A stretch of DNA of 37,488 nt from Myxococcaceae bacterium (GTDB lineage: Bacteria; Myxococcota; Myxococcia; Myxococcales; Myxococcaceae): contig JAKEEX010000471.1 of NCBI GenBank assembly GCA_022616315.1, forward strand, positions 1-37,488, given 5' to 3'. The notes beneath the pieces are model-generated. The model worked only from the letters and a program-made list of their open reading frames with translations. It searched no databases and was not told where the DNA came from. The translations under genes were made by a program, and so were the position numbers. Of this stretch, positions 24,157-31,336 are shown piece after piece; position 1 is the stretch's first letter, and every line of letters starts with the position of its first letter.

Positions 24157-25335
24157 TCAAGGGTACAGCAGGAACGGCGCGCGCGCGCGTGCGAACGCAT
24201 CACATTCCTGCTGGAAGCCCGCCATCAGCTGGTCCAGAAGCTTGCCCTGCTCGATGCCGAGCCTCACCTGGTCGGTGCCGCACAGCAGGTCGAACGCAGG
24301 GATGTCCTCGATGAACTCGTACGCATCGGCGCGCCAGGAGAAGTGCGCGGGCGCCACGTCGTGGATGGCCTGGAAGATGGCGATGCCCGTGCGCAGCGGG
24401 AGGAAGGCGCGCCTGTCGGTGACGTGGATGAAGGCCCCCGCGCAGGACTCGCCCCGGAACTTGTCGAACGTGGGCGTGAAGCGCACCGGCCGGAAGGCCA
24501 CGCCGGGAAGGCTCTCGCGCGCGAGCCGCTCCAGCAAGCGCTCCTGCTCGAGCCACGGCGCGCCGAATTGCTCGAAGGGCCGGGTGGTGCCGCGTCCCTC
24601 GCTGACGTTGGTGCCCTCACCCAGGCACATGCCGGGGTAGACGCGCGCGGTGTCCGGCGTGGGCATGTTGGGCGAAGGCGGGAGGAAGGGCAGCCCCGTG
24701 GCCTCCCACTCCATGTCGCGCTTCAGTCCTTCGCACGGCACGACGTGGAGCTCGCAGCCGATGCCCTCGCGGGCGTTGAAGAGACGCGCGAGCTCGCCGG
24801 CCGTCATGCCGTGGCGGTTTGGCAGCGCGAAGAGGCCCACGAAGGACTCGTAGCCCTTGCGGACGAGGTTTCCCTCCATCAGCGCGACACCGAGCGGATT
24901 GGGCCTGTCCAGGACGTAGAACGCCACCTTCGCCTTCGCGGCGGCCTTCATGGCCAGGGCCATGGTGTAGACGTAGGTGTAATAGCGGCTGCCCACGTCC
25001 TGGATGTCGAACACGAGCGCATCCAGCCCCGTGAGCCACTCGGGCCTGGGGGAGAGGGACTCGAAGGTGGACCCGTAGAGACTGTGCACGGGCACGCCGG
25101 TGCGCGCGTCGCGTGCCTCGTCCACCGCGACCATGTACTGGGCCTCGCCCCGGATGCCGTGCTCGGGGCCGAAGAGCGCGGCAAGCGTCACTCCCTCCGC
25201 CGCGGCGAGCAGGTCCGCGAGGTGCCGGAAGCGCGCATCCACGCTGGTGGGATTGACGATGGCACCCACGCGCTTGCCCCGCAGCGCACGGAAGCCCTTC
25301 TCCACCCACGCGTCCAGTCCCGTCTTCACCGACAT
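24157..25335 (-). CDS. namZ: NamZ-family protein (DUF1343, exo-beta-N-acetylmuramidase family)
   Basis: 392 residues from the ATG at 25335, which has GGGAGAG seven bases upstream; a longer in-frame start would add 22 poorly fitting residues. Family blocks are all present: GKRVGAIVNPTSVD, LFGPEHGIRGEAQ, LVFDIQDVGSRYYTYVYTMA, FYVLDRPNPLG, NRHGMTAGELARLFN, PSPNMPTPDTARVYPG and GTNVSEGRGTTRPFEQFGAP. Characterised members remove N-acetylmuramic acid from the non-reducing end of peptidoglycan fragments during cell-wall recycling. Unlike the secreted members I know of, this one has no signal peptide with either start, so it is predicted to act in the cytoplasm on imported fragments. No N-acetylmuramate pathway genes are adjacent. 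Confidence 0.88.
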   Translation of the reverse strand: MSVKTGLDAWVEKGFRALRGKRVGAIVNPTSVDARFRHLADLLAAAEGVTLAALFGPEHGIRGEAQYMVAVDEARDARTGVPVHSLYGSTFESLSPRPEWLTGLDALVFDIQDVGSRYYTYVYTMALAMKAAAKAKVAFYVLDRPNPLGVALMEGNLVRKGYESFVGLFALPNRHGMTAGELARLFNAREGIGCELHVVPCEGLKRDMEWEATGLPFLPPSPNMPTPDTARVYPGMCLGEGTNVSEGRGTTRPFEQFGAPWLEQERLLERLARESLPGVAFRPVRFTPTFDKFRGESCAGAFIHVTDRRAFLPLRTGIAIFQAIHDVAPAHFSWRADAYEFIEDIPAFDLLCGTDQVRLGIEQGKLLDQLMAGFQQECDAFARARAPFLLYP

Positions 25336-25446
25336 GGTCTCTCCCAGGCGGAAGTGCTCGCGCACCGGTGGCTCGTCAGGGGCGCGCACTCTATCGCCCA
25401 CCTCCGTGCTGCGGCAGAAAACGCGAGGAGCCCCGGCGCCCGCTGT

Positions 25447-26139
25447 TCAGCGCGAGGAGGGCCTCAACTGGCGCATCCGACGACCGGGAGCGGCGTGACC
25501 CTGCAGCACACGCTCCGCCAGGGCCGGACGGCCCGTGCGCTCGTAGAGGTCCGCCAGGCGGCGCCGTGCGACGGTGTTCTCGGGCTGCTCACGGAGAAGG
25601 CGCCGCAGCTCGACCTCGGCATCCTCCAGGCGGCCCTGCATCTCGAGCGCGCGCGCAAGCCCCAGCCTCACGGGGAGCCAGTCGGGTCGATGTGACGAGA
25701 GGACGCGGAAGTGGTGCTCGGCCCTGAGCCAGTCGCCCGAGTCCGCGCAGAGGCTCGCGAGTCGGTAGCGCGCGTCCGGGAAGTCCTCGCGCAGCTGGAC
25801 CGCCTGCTCGAGCGCCTGGATGGCCGCGGCGGTGTTTCCTCTCTCGGCCTCGAGCAGGCCCTTGAGGTAATGCGCGCGTGGATTGGTGGGTGCCACCGCG
25901 AGGGCATGCGTGAGGAGCCGTTCGGCCTCCTCCAACCCTGAGCCGAGCTTCAGGCGGAGCCGGGCCGCCTCGAGATGGGGCATCTCCCACCCCTTCTCCC
26001 GGACGGCGAGCCTGTCGAGCGCCTCGAGCGCGGCGGCGCTATCTCCCTGCTGCTCGAGCGCCAGCGCCGCCTGGAGCTTCGCGGGTCCGTCCCAGTCCCA
26101 GGCACCCAACCAGACGAGCATCGAAATCAACGGCCACAT
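25447..26139 (-). CDS. TPR-repeat protein with N-terminal export or anchor segment
   Basis: 230 residues from the ATG at 26139 (MWPLISMLVWLGAWDWDG); an upstream in-frame start adds 13 residues that spoil the signal. The short hydrophobic N terminus suggests export or membrane anchoring. The rest is tandem tetratricopeptide repeats: KLQAALALEQQGDSAAALEA, EEAERLLTHALAVAPTNPRA, AHYLKGLLEAERGNTAAAIQ, ARYRLASLCADSGDWLRAEH, LGLARALEMQGRLEDAEVEL and RRLADLYERTGRPALAERVL. It should be a protein-interaction scaffold in the periplasm. It is divergent from mutS2 and lies 111 bases upstream of the NamZ-family gene on the same strand, so the two might share a transcript. Confidence 0.85.
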   Translation of the reverse strand: MWPLISMLVWLGAWDWDGPAKLQAALALEQQGDSAAALEALDRLAVREKGWEMPHLEAARLRLKLGSGLEEAERLLTHALAVAPTNPRAHYLKGLLEAERGNTAAAIQALEQAVQLREDFPDARYRLASLCADSGDWLRAEHHFRVLSSHRPDWLPVRLGLARALEMQGRLEDAEVELRRLLREQPENTVARRRLADLYERTGRPALAERVLQGHAAPGRRMRQLRPSSR

Positions 26140-26221
26140 AGGCCGCAGCTGATAACAGAGGGGGCTCGCCTCCCTCAACGCCCCTTGACGGGGGGCCTCA
26201 CACGAACTGAAAGCGCCTGCC

Positions 26222-28618
26222 GTGCAAGTTTCTCCTCGGACCCTCGACGACCTCGGCTACCCGGACGTCCTCCGTGCACTTTCCCAGCGGTGCCGCACCG
26301 ACATGGGGCGCGAGCGCGCGCTCGCTCGCCCGTTCCTCGACACCCACGAGAAGGTGGTCGACGCCCTGGCGCACGTGGAGGAGGCGCGCCGGCTCCTACA
26401 GGAGCAGGTGTCCCTTCCCTTCGGCGGGCTCTTGGATGTGCGCGACGCATTGGGCCGCGCGGAGAAGCGCGCCGTGCTCGAGCCGCGGGAGCTGCTCGCC
26501 ATCGCGCAGATACTCTTTGCCTTCGAGCAGACCCGCGACGCCTTCGAGGACCGCGAGGAGACCTTCCCCCGGCTCACCAGCCTTTCCCGGCGGCTTCCCC
26601 TCCTCGAAACCCTGGCGCGGAAGGTGGATCGCTGCTTCGAGCCCGATGGCACCATCTCGGACCGGGCGAGCCCGGCGCTGAAGGAGGCACGCGACCGCAC
26701 GCGCGGCCTGCACCGTCACATCAAGTCCCGCCTCGACGGGATGCTCCACGACGAGAAGTTCACCCTCCACCTGCGGGAGAGCTACTACTCGCTGCGCAAC
26801 GGCCGGTACGTGGTGCCGGTGCTCTCTCAGGCGCGCAATGACGTGCCGGGCATCGTCCACAACGCGAGCCAGTCCGGCCAGACGCTCTTCGTGGAGCCCG
26901 AGGACCTCGTGGGCATGGGCAACGACCTCGCCATCGCCCAGGCCATGGTGGACGAGGAGGAGCGCCGCGTGCTGCAGGAGCTCACCGAGGCGGTGGGCCG
27001 GGAGTCGGGGCGCATCCTCGAAGGCGTGGAGGCGCTCGCGGACCTGGACGAGGCAGAGGCGGCCGCCGTGCTGGCCGCGGACCTGGACGCGCATGTGCCC
27101 GACGTCTCGCAGGACGCCACTGTGGAGCTGCGGCTGCTTCGCCATCCGCGCCTGGTCCTCAAGGGCAGCGAGGTCGTGCCCAACGACGTGCGCCTGAGCA
27201 ACGAATCGCGCGCGCTCGTCATCTCCGGCCCGAATGCGGGCGGCAAGACGGTGACGATGACCGCGGTGGGCCTGTGCGCGCTGATGCTCCGCGCTGGCCT
27301 GCCCATTCCCGCGGCCTCTGGCTCGCGCCTCCCGCTCTACTCGGCGGTGCAGTCCGCGGTGGGTGACGCGCAGGACCTCGAGCAGGGCCTCTCCACGTTC
27401 AGCGCCCACGTGGTGCAGCTCAAGAACATCGCTGTCGGAGCGGGACAGGGCTCGCTCGCGCTCATCGACGAGATTGCCGCGGACACGGACCCGCGCGAGG
27501 GCGCAGCCATCGCCATCGCGCTCCTGGAGGACCTGCTGGACAAGGGCTCCACGGTGCTCGTCACCACGCACCTCGAGGAGCTCAAGGCGCTCGCGCACAT
27601 GGACCCGCGCTTCATCAACGGGCGCGTGGGCTTCGACTCCAAGCGTATGGCGCCGACGTACAAGCTGCAGCTCGGCGCGTCGGGTTCCTCGTCCGCCATC
27701 GACGTCGCGGCGCGGATGGGGCTCTCGGAGCACATCATCGGTCGCGCGCGCGAGCTGTCGCTCGGTGCGGGCGGGCCTCTTGCGCAGGCACTGGCTGCGG
27801 CGGAGGAGGAGCGGCGTCGTCTCTTCGAGGAGCGGGAGAAGGTGGAGCGCGCGGCGCGCGAGGCCGAAGAGCGGGCGGAGAAGCTGGCGCGGGAGCAGGA
27901 GGCATTCGACCGCAAGCGCAAGGAGGCCCAGGTCAAGTTCTTCGAGGACGTGAAGTCGGCCACCCAGGGAGCGATGGAGGAAGTGCAGCGGCTCCTCACC
28001 TCGCTGCGAGCACAGTCGAGCGAGAAGGTCGCGGCGCAGGCGCGGGCGGAGCTACAGACGCGCGTCGAGGACATCCAGAAGCGCACCGCTGCCCTCCGCG
28101 CGGAGCTCGCGGTAGGTCAGCTGGCGCAGGCGCCTGTGACGGTGCGACCGGGCGCATGGGTGCATCACGTGGGCCTGGGCCGGGACGTCGAGGTGGTTGC
28201 ACTCGGGGAGAAGGACGCGCTGGTTGCCGCGGGGCCCCTGAAGATGCGCGTTCCCCTCGAGGAACTCGGCCATTCGCTCAGGGCGAAGCCGCAGCAAAAA
28301 TTCCCTTCAGCCGACAAGCAGGCTGCAGCGCTCGCGCGCGCCGAGGAGGCGAAGCCCTCGGAGATGCGGCTTCCCAACCTCCAGGTAGACGTGCGTGGCA
28401 TGCGGGCGGAGGAGGCCATCCGGGAGCTGGAGTCCTCGCTCGACCGCGCCATGCGCGTGGGCGAGGAGGGGGCGCTCGTCATCCACGGCCATGGCACCGG
28501 GGCGCTGAAGCAGGCCGTCCGCGACTACCTGACGCACTCGCCCTACGTGCGGATGTACCGCCCTGGGGAATCGCACGAGGGCGGTGACGGTGTGACGCTC
28601 ATCTCACTGCGCAGTTGA
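26222..28618 (+). CDS. mutS2: MutS2 family ATPase/endonuclease
   Basis: 798 residues, the full family length, from a GTG at 26222 (M-Q-V-S-P-R-T-L-D-D); no strong ribosome site is visible before it. The core and clamp region is followed by the MutS-type ATPase with Walker A GPNAGGKTVTMT near 335, LALIDEIAADTDPREGAAIA as Walker B and signature region, and VLVTTHLEELKALAHMDPRF. A long charged coiled coil (about 525-620) and a KOW-like segment come next. The last 80 residues are an Smr nuclease domain with VDVRGMRAEEAIRELE and VIHGHGTGALKQAVRDYL. Family members suppress recombination or split collided ribosomes. The gene is intact and is the last clearly vertical gene before the rearranged right part. 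Confidence 0.95.
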   Translation: MQVSPRTLDDLGYPDVLRALSQRCRTDMGRERALARPFLDTHEKVVDALAHVEEARRLLQEQVSLPFGGLLDVRDALGRAEKRAVLEPRELLAIAQILFAFEQTRDAFEDREETFPRLTSLSRRLPLLETLARKVDRCFEPDGTISDRASPALKEARDRTRGLHRHIKSRLDGMLHDEKFTLHLRESYYSLRNGRYVVPVLSQARNDVPGIVHNASQSGQTLFVEPEDLVGMGNDLAIAQAMVDEEERRVLQELTEAVGRESGRILEGVEALADLDEAEAAAVLAADLDAHVPDVSQDATVELRLLRHPRLVLKGSEVVPNDVRLSNESRALVISGPNAGGKTVTMTAVGLCALMLRAGLPIPAASGSRLPLYSAVQSAVGDAQDLEQGLSTFSAHVVQLKNIAVGAGQGSLALIDEIAADTDPREGAAIAIALLEDLLDKGSTVLVTTHLEELKALAHMDPRFINGRVGFDSKRMAPTYKLQLGASGSSSAIDVAARMGLSEHIIGRARELSLGAGGPLAQALAAAEEERRRLFEEREKVERAAREAEERAEKLAREQEAFDRKRKEAQVKFFEDVKSATQGAMEEVQRLLTSLRAQSSEKVAAQARAELQTRVEDIQKRTAALRAELAVGQLAQAPVTVRPGAWVHHVGLGRDVEVVALGEKDALVAAGPLKMRVPLEELGHSLRAKPQQKFPSADKQAAALARAEEAKPSEMRLPNLQVDVRGMRAEEAIRELESSLDRAMRVGEEGALVIHGHGTGALKQAVRDYLTHSPYVRMYRPGESHEGGDGVTLISLRS

Positions 28619-29054
28619 TGCAGGGGCGGCATGCATGGGCCGGCGTGGCTGCTTCGGAACCAGAGTCGGCGATCGGCTTCCATCACATCTCGAGTGTCCA
28701 CGGAATCGGGGGAGTCTCACCCGCACCTGGACGCGGTGGTGCACGAGGCGCGCGCCATCGTGGATGCCGGGTTCGCGCGGGGGTAGGGCGTCATCCGAGG
28801 TCGAGTGGCGCCAGTGAGATGTTGCTCTCTAGGCAGCCAGGACCCTTGTGCGCACCGCCCACTGCCCCCAGGCAATGGCCGGCGGCTCCACCTGGAGAAT
28901 GACCTGGTCGAGCGGAATGCCCAAATTCTCGAGCTTCGCCTGGGCAGTCTCGACCGCCTCCGCATCAACGAGCCCTACGCGCAGGTAGCCGACCCTCTCG
29001 TCGAAGTCGAGGCTCGAGGCGCCGTCAACACTCAGAACGCGCAGACGCGCCCCC
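28619..29054. other. Degenerate intergenic stretch holding gene remnants
   Basis: No intact gene fits in these 436 bases. The first 75 bases after mutS2 look non-coding. Within the rest are a short coding-like plus-strand frame (28694-28786) and the 3' end of a minus-strand gene (28829 to about 29050), both listed separately. It reads as a decayed region where DNA has been lost between mutS2 and the ABC-2 permease. Confidence 0.55.
28694..28786 (+). pseudogene. Possible short gene remnant
   Basis: A 30-residue frame from a GTG (M-S-T-E-S-G-E-S-H, then PHLDAVVHEARAIVDAGFAR) ends at TAG 28784-28786. The amphipathic HLDAVVHEARAIVDAGF looks like genuine protein, but there is no ribosome site and neither neighbouring frame continues it. 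It may be the N-terminal part of a gene whose remainder has been lost. Confidence 0.25.
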
Positions 29055-29056
29055 AT
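28829..29056 (-). pseudogene. C-terminal remnant of a minus-strand gene
   Basis: The last 70 or so residues of this minus-strand frame read as real protein (GYLRVGLVDAEAVETAQAKL, then ENLGIPLDQVILQVEPPAI), ending in a proper stop at 28829. The pattern of a beta strand 'LRVGLVD', a helix and then 'LGIPLDQVILQVEPP' recurs at the ends of small bacterial proteins of unknown function. Upstream of about 29050 the frame only continues antisense to the ABC-2 permease. The gene therefore seems to have lost its 5' part where the permease begins. An ATG exists at 29056, so a 75-residue protein could still be made. Confidence 0.5.
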
Positions 29057-29732
29057 GGCCTGCGCGCTCCTCCTCCCGCTGCTGGTGCTCGTGCTCATCC
29101 CCGTGGGGCAGATGCTCGGGAGCGCCAACGCCCCCGCACAGCGGATGCCCGAGGGCGCCTCCCTGCCGCCGGCCCTGCGCCACCTCGCGGAGGACCCGAG
29201 GGCCATGGCGCGGGCACTCTTCCCGCCGTTCATCACACTCGGAGGGCTGGTGGCCCTCTCCGTCACCGCCGTGCACGCGCTCATCGCCGAGCGCGAGGGG
29301 CGCACGCTTGAGCTGCTCGTCGCTCTGCCGGTGCGGGTGGGGCAGATACTGTTCGCCAAGGTGCTCGCGTTGCTGGCGCTGGCGGTGCCCGTCATCTTCC
29401 TTCTCTACGCGGTGGACGTGGTGGTGATGCTCCGCACGGGCGTGGGCACGCCGGCGCTCGCGCTTGCGCTGTGGGTGCTCCTGGTTTGCGCGCTCGCCTT
29501 CTCCACCTGCGGCGCGCTGCTCATCAGCCTCTTGGCGGAGGACTTCCGCACAGCCAACAACCTCACCGGACTGCTGGTGGGCCCCACGGTGCTCGTGGGC
29601 CTGGGCGTGGCGTTCGCCGCAACCGGGGCGGTGGCGTCGAGCCTCGGGTTGGCGGCGGTCCTCGCGGTGGCGGCCGCGGCATGTCTGTGGCGAGCGCTGC
29701 GCGTCGTCACCTTCGAGCGCCTCCTCAGCTGA
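29055..29732 (+). CDS. ABC-2 type transporter permease, probably truncated at the 5' end
   Basis: 225 residues with about five to six membrane segments (ALLLPLLVLVLIPVGQML, FPPFITLGGLVALSVTAVHA, ILFAKVLALLALAVPVIFLL, ALALWVLLVCALAFSTCGAL, LTGLLVGPTVLVGLGVAFAA and LGLAAVLAVAAAACLWRALR). The hallmark ABC-2 segment ALIAEREGRTLELLVALPVR follows the second helix. The first available ATG falls directly at the start of the first helix, without the cytoplasmic segment normally before it. No ribosome site is present, and the in-frame TAG at 28986-28988 blocks extension. No ATPase gene is adjacent. Both facts suggest the remnant of a transporter locus whose left part was deleted. The C terminus (VVTFERLLS) looks complete. 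Confidence 0.7.
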   Translation: MACALLLPLLVLVLIPVGQMLGSANAPAQRMPEGASLPPALRHLAEDPRAMARALFPPFITLGGLVALSVTAVHALIAEREGRTLELLVALPVRVGQILFAKVLALLALAVPVIFLLYAVDVVVMLRTGVGTPALALALWVLLVCALAFSTCGALLISLLAEDFRTANNLTGLLVGPTVLVGLGVAFAATGAVASSLGLAAVLAVAAAACLWRALRVVTFERLLS

Positions 29733-29806
29733 GCTCACCCGGCCTCGAGCATCCCCTCGTAGAAGCCATCCAGGATGGCGGGGTATTTCGCCTCCACCGC
29801 CTTGCG
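29733..29806. repeat. Left copy of a 74-bp imperfect direct repeat (candidate attachment site)
   Basis: Matches 37260-37333 at 67 of 74 positions by hand alignment, without gaps. The innermost 25 bases (29782-29806 and 37309-37333) are identical, and all seven mismatches lie outside this core. Both copies encode the C terminus of an acyl-CoA synthetase on the minus strand. Similarity stops abruptly after 29806. This fits an att-type junction but could also come from two paralogous genes. Confidence 0.7.
29735..29806 (-). pseudogene. Stub of an acyl-CoA synthetase 3' end
   Basis: On the minus strand this encodes RKAVEAKYPAILDGFYEGML then E-A-G and a stop, against RKAVEAKYRAILDGFYEGRL-E-A-G in the synthetase at the right end of the window. 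Upstream on the minus strand the similarity ends at once (codons for A-T-P-E instead of L-K-V-K), so only the last 23 codons or so remain. It sits three bases beyond the permease stop, the expected convergent position of a native gene end. It is therefore a displaced 3' end, non-functional on its own. Confidence 0.75.
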
Positions 29807-29867
29807 CTCTGGCGTCGCCCTGGCATGATACCGCGCCCGGGCGCTGCGACTTCCGAGCAGCGATTTA
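29807..29867. other. Unassigned segment left of the insertion sequence
   Basis: Sixty-one bases between the synthetase stub and the left short direct repeat. No gene is visible. If the insertion sequence landed next to the start of the cysteine-rich gene, this segment would be the original upstream region of that gene, now more than 1.4 kb away. It contains TGGCATGATACC, which is a poor match to a sigma-54 site. Confidence 0.4.
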
Positions 29868-29882
29868 GCTTCTCGACTCATG
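29868..29882. repeat. Left short direct repeat flanking the insertion sequence
   Basis: GCTTCTCGACTCATG here and GCTTCTCGACTTATG at 31322-31336 differ at one position; the first 11 bases are identical. An 11-base perfect repeat lies in the range of target duplications reported for IS4-family elements (about 8-13 bases). Confidence 0.6.
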
Positions 29883-31321
29883 GGCGTCCAGTTAGCGAGA
29901 AAGCCTCGTGAGTCCGGCGGGTTGCGCTGGGCCTCGGAGGCGTGAGACAGGAGCGGCCCATGAAGAGGGCCGAGCCGCAGGCGGAGCTGACCGGAGAGGA
30001 AGTGAAGGCGCTGTTCGAGGAGCTTCTGCCGGCGGCAGACATCGAGGCGTTCGCCGAAGAGCTGGGTTTCGTGGAGCGACAGCGCAAGCTGGACGTGCTG
30101 CGCTTCTGCCGCGCGGCGGTGCTGTCTGCCAACACGCCCACCGGTGGCATGCAGGCCGACGCCATCCGCGCCTACGAGAGGGGCGTGGGCCGTCGCCTGG
30201 CGCGCAGCAGCTACTACGAGAGGTTCGACGAGTCCTTCGAGCGCCTCATGAAGAAGCTGGCCCGCCGTGCGCTCGAGAAGTCACGTGGAGAGGCGCTCGA
30301 CTTGCCGAGCCTCCTGGGCGCGATGAAAGACTGGAGAATCGTCGACTCCACGGGAGTGAAGGTGCGCGATGCCCTGAAGGACGACTGGACGGGCACAGGC
30401 GATTGCGCCGCCCTGAAGGTGCACCAGAGAGGGTCGGTGAGCAGCGGGGCGCCGGTGGCCTACGAGGTGGGCCCACTTCGCGAGCAGGACACGCACCACC
30501 TCACCATCGATGAGTTCCGGCGTGAATATGGCCTGCTGGTGGACTTGGCCTACGCCTCCCTGGGACGCCTGCGCGCCTGCATCCCGCACAACGTGAAGTT
30601 CGCCATCCGGCTGAAGGAGAATTGGAAGCCGAAGGTGCAGCGCGTGGCTCGCGGGGACGTGCTTGGCACTTTCTTCCCGGGCACTGACTTGGGCGTGCTG
30701 CTGCACAGCCAGACCCTGCTGCTGATCGGCAAGGCCATCGACGCGGGTGTCACGGTGGGAGGGGCCCCCGCGCCCCTCACCTTGCGCCTCGTCGGCGTGC
30801 CCGCCGAGAAGAGCTACTGCTTCTTCCTCACCAACCTGCCGCCCTCGGTGGGGCCGCTTCAGGTGGCCACGCTCTACCGTGTGCGCTGGGCAGTGGAGCT
30901 CATCAACAAGCTGGAGAAGGGGACCTACCGGCTGGAAGAGCCGAAGGGAGAGCGCGAGTGCAGCGTGAAGGCGCTGCTGCACGCCTCCCTCATCGCCACC
31001 TTCGCCACCACGCTGCTGGTGCACCGCCGCCGCCTGAAGACGCGGCCGAAGAGCGCGAAGGCACCTCGCACTCACACTCCGTTGCACGCGCACCTCTTGG
31101 CGCTCGCCCTGGTAGGTATGTCCCATGACGTGGCCCGCGCATTCGGGCTTTCGGGCGCCGACGCTGACAAACACTGGAGCCACATTGCCTCCGCGGGACA
31201 CGACCCCAATTGGCGCCGCCGCCCATCCGTCCTCGACACCCAACGCAGCTACCACCGCCAACCCCTTCAACGCCGCGCCAGGGCCGAGAAATCGGCCTCC
31301 AGCGCTTAACCGATCACGCGC
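29879..31321 (+). mobile_element. IS4-family insertion sequence, about 1.44 kb
   Basis: Bounded here by the 11-base direct repeats, it contains one transposase gene and short flanks, with a size typical for IS4-family elements. Terminal inverted repeats are weak. With these ends the tips share only a few positions (such as TTAGCG against TAAGCG). A better inverted match lies slightly displaced, CGAGAAAGCCTCGTGA at 29896-29911 against the complement of 31314-31329, identical at 12 of 16 positions. The exact ends are therefore uncertain by about 20 bases. The transposase frame is intact, so the element may still be active or recently arrived. Confidence 0.65.
29960..31309 (+). CDS. IS4-family DDE transposase
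   Basis: 449 residues from the ATG at 29960, chosen for the AGGAG six to ten bases upstream; an in-frame GTG at 29942 is an alternative. The catalytic triad can be placed. The first Asp is in WRIVDSTGVKVRDALKDDW and the second probably in LLVDLAYASLGRL. The Glu lies in an exact Y-(2)-R-(3)-E-(6)-K signature, YRVRWAVELINKLEK, the hallmark of the IS4 family. The C terminus is basic (HRRRLKTRPKSAKAPRTHTP). It cuts and rejoins the ends of its own element. The frame is complete with no frameshift. The start of the next gene lies 24 bases beyond its stop. Confidence 0.92.
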   Translation: MKRAEPQAELTGEEVKALFEELLPAADIEAFAEELGFVERQRKLDVLRFCRAAVLSANTPTGGMQADAIRAYERGVGRRLARSSYYERFDESFERLMKKLARRALEKSRGEALDLPSLLGAMKDWRIVDSTGVKVRDALKDDWTGTGDCAALKVHQRGSVSSGAPVAYEVGPLREQDTHHLTIDEFRREYGLLVDLAYASLGRLRACIPHNVKFAIRLKENWKPKVQRVARGDVLGTFFPGTDLGVLLHSQTLLLIGKAIDAGVTVGGAPAPLTLRLVGVPAEKSYCFFLTNLPPSVGPLQVATLYRVRWAVELINKLEKGTYRLEEPKGERECSVKALLHASLIATFATTLLVHRRRLKTRPKSAKAPRTHTPLHAHLLALALVGMSHDVARAFGLSGADADKHWSHIASAGHDPNWRRRPSVLDTQRSYHRQPLQRRARAEKSASSA

Positions 31322-31336
31322 GCTTCTCGACTTATG
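31322..31336. repeat. Right short direct repeat, containing the start codon of the next gene
   Basis: GCTTCTCGACTTATG, the partner of 29868-29882. Its last three bases are the ATG of the cysteine-rich protein gene. If this is a target duplication, the element inserted exactly at the translation start and the gene kept its ATG only because of the duplication. Confidence 0.6.

Noticed and set aside
29821..29840. Possible sigma-54 promoter (TGGCATGATACCGCGC)
   Set aside because: The -12 element lacks TTGC, and the site is separated from any gene start by the insertion sequence.
29883..29941. Short frame beginning at the ATG in the left short direct repeat (M-G-V-Q-L-A-R-K)
   Set aside because: About 20 codons within the insertion-sequence leader, with no ribosome site; the ATG is explained by the direct repeat.
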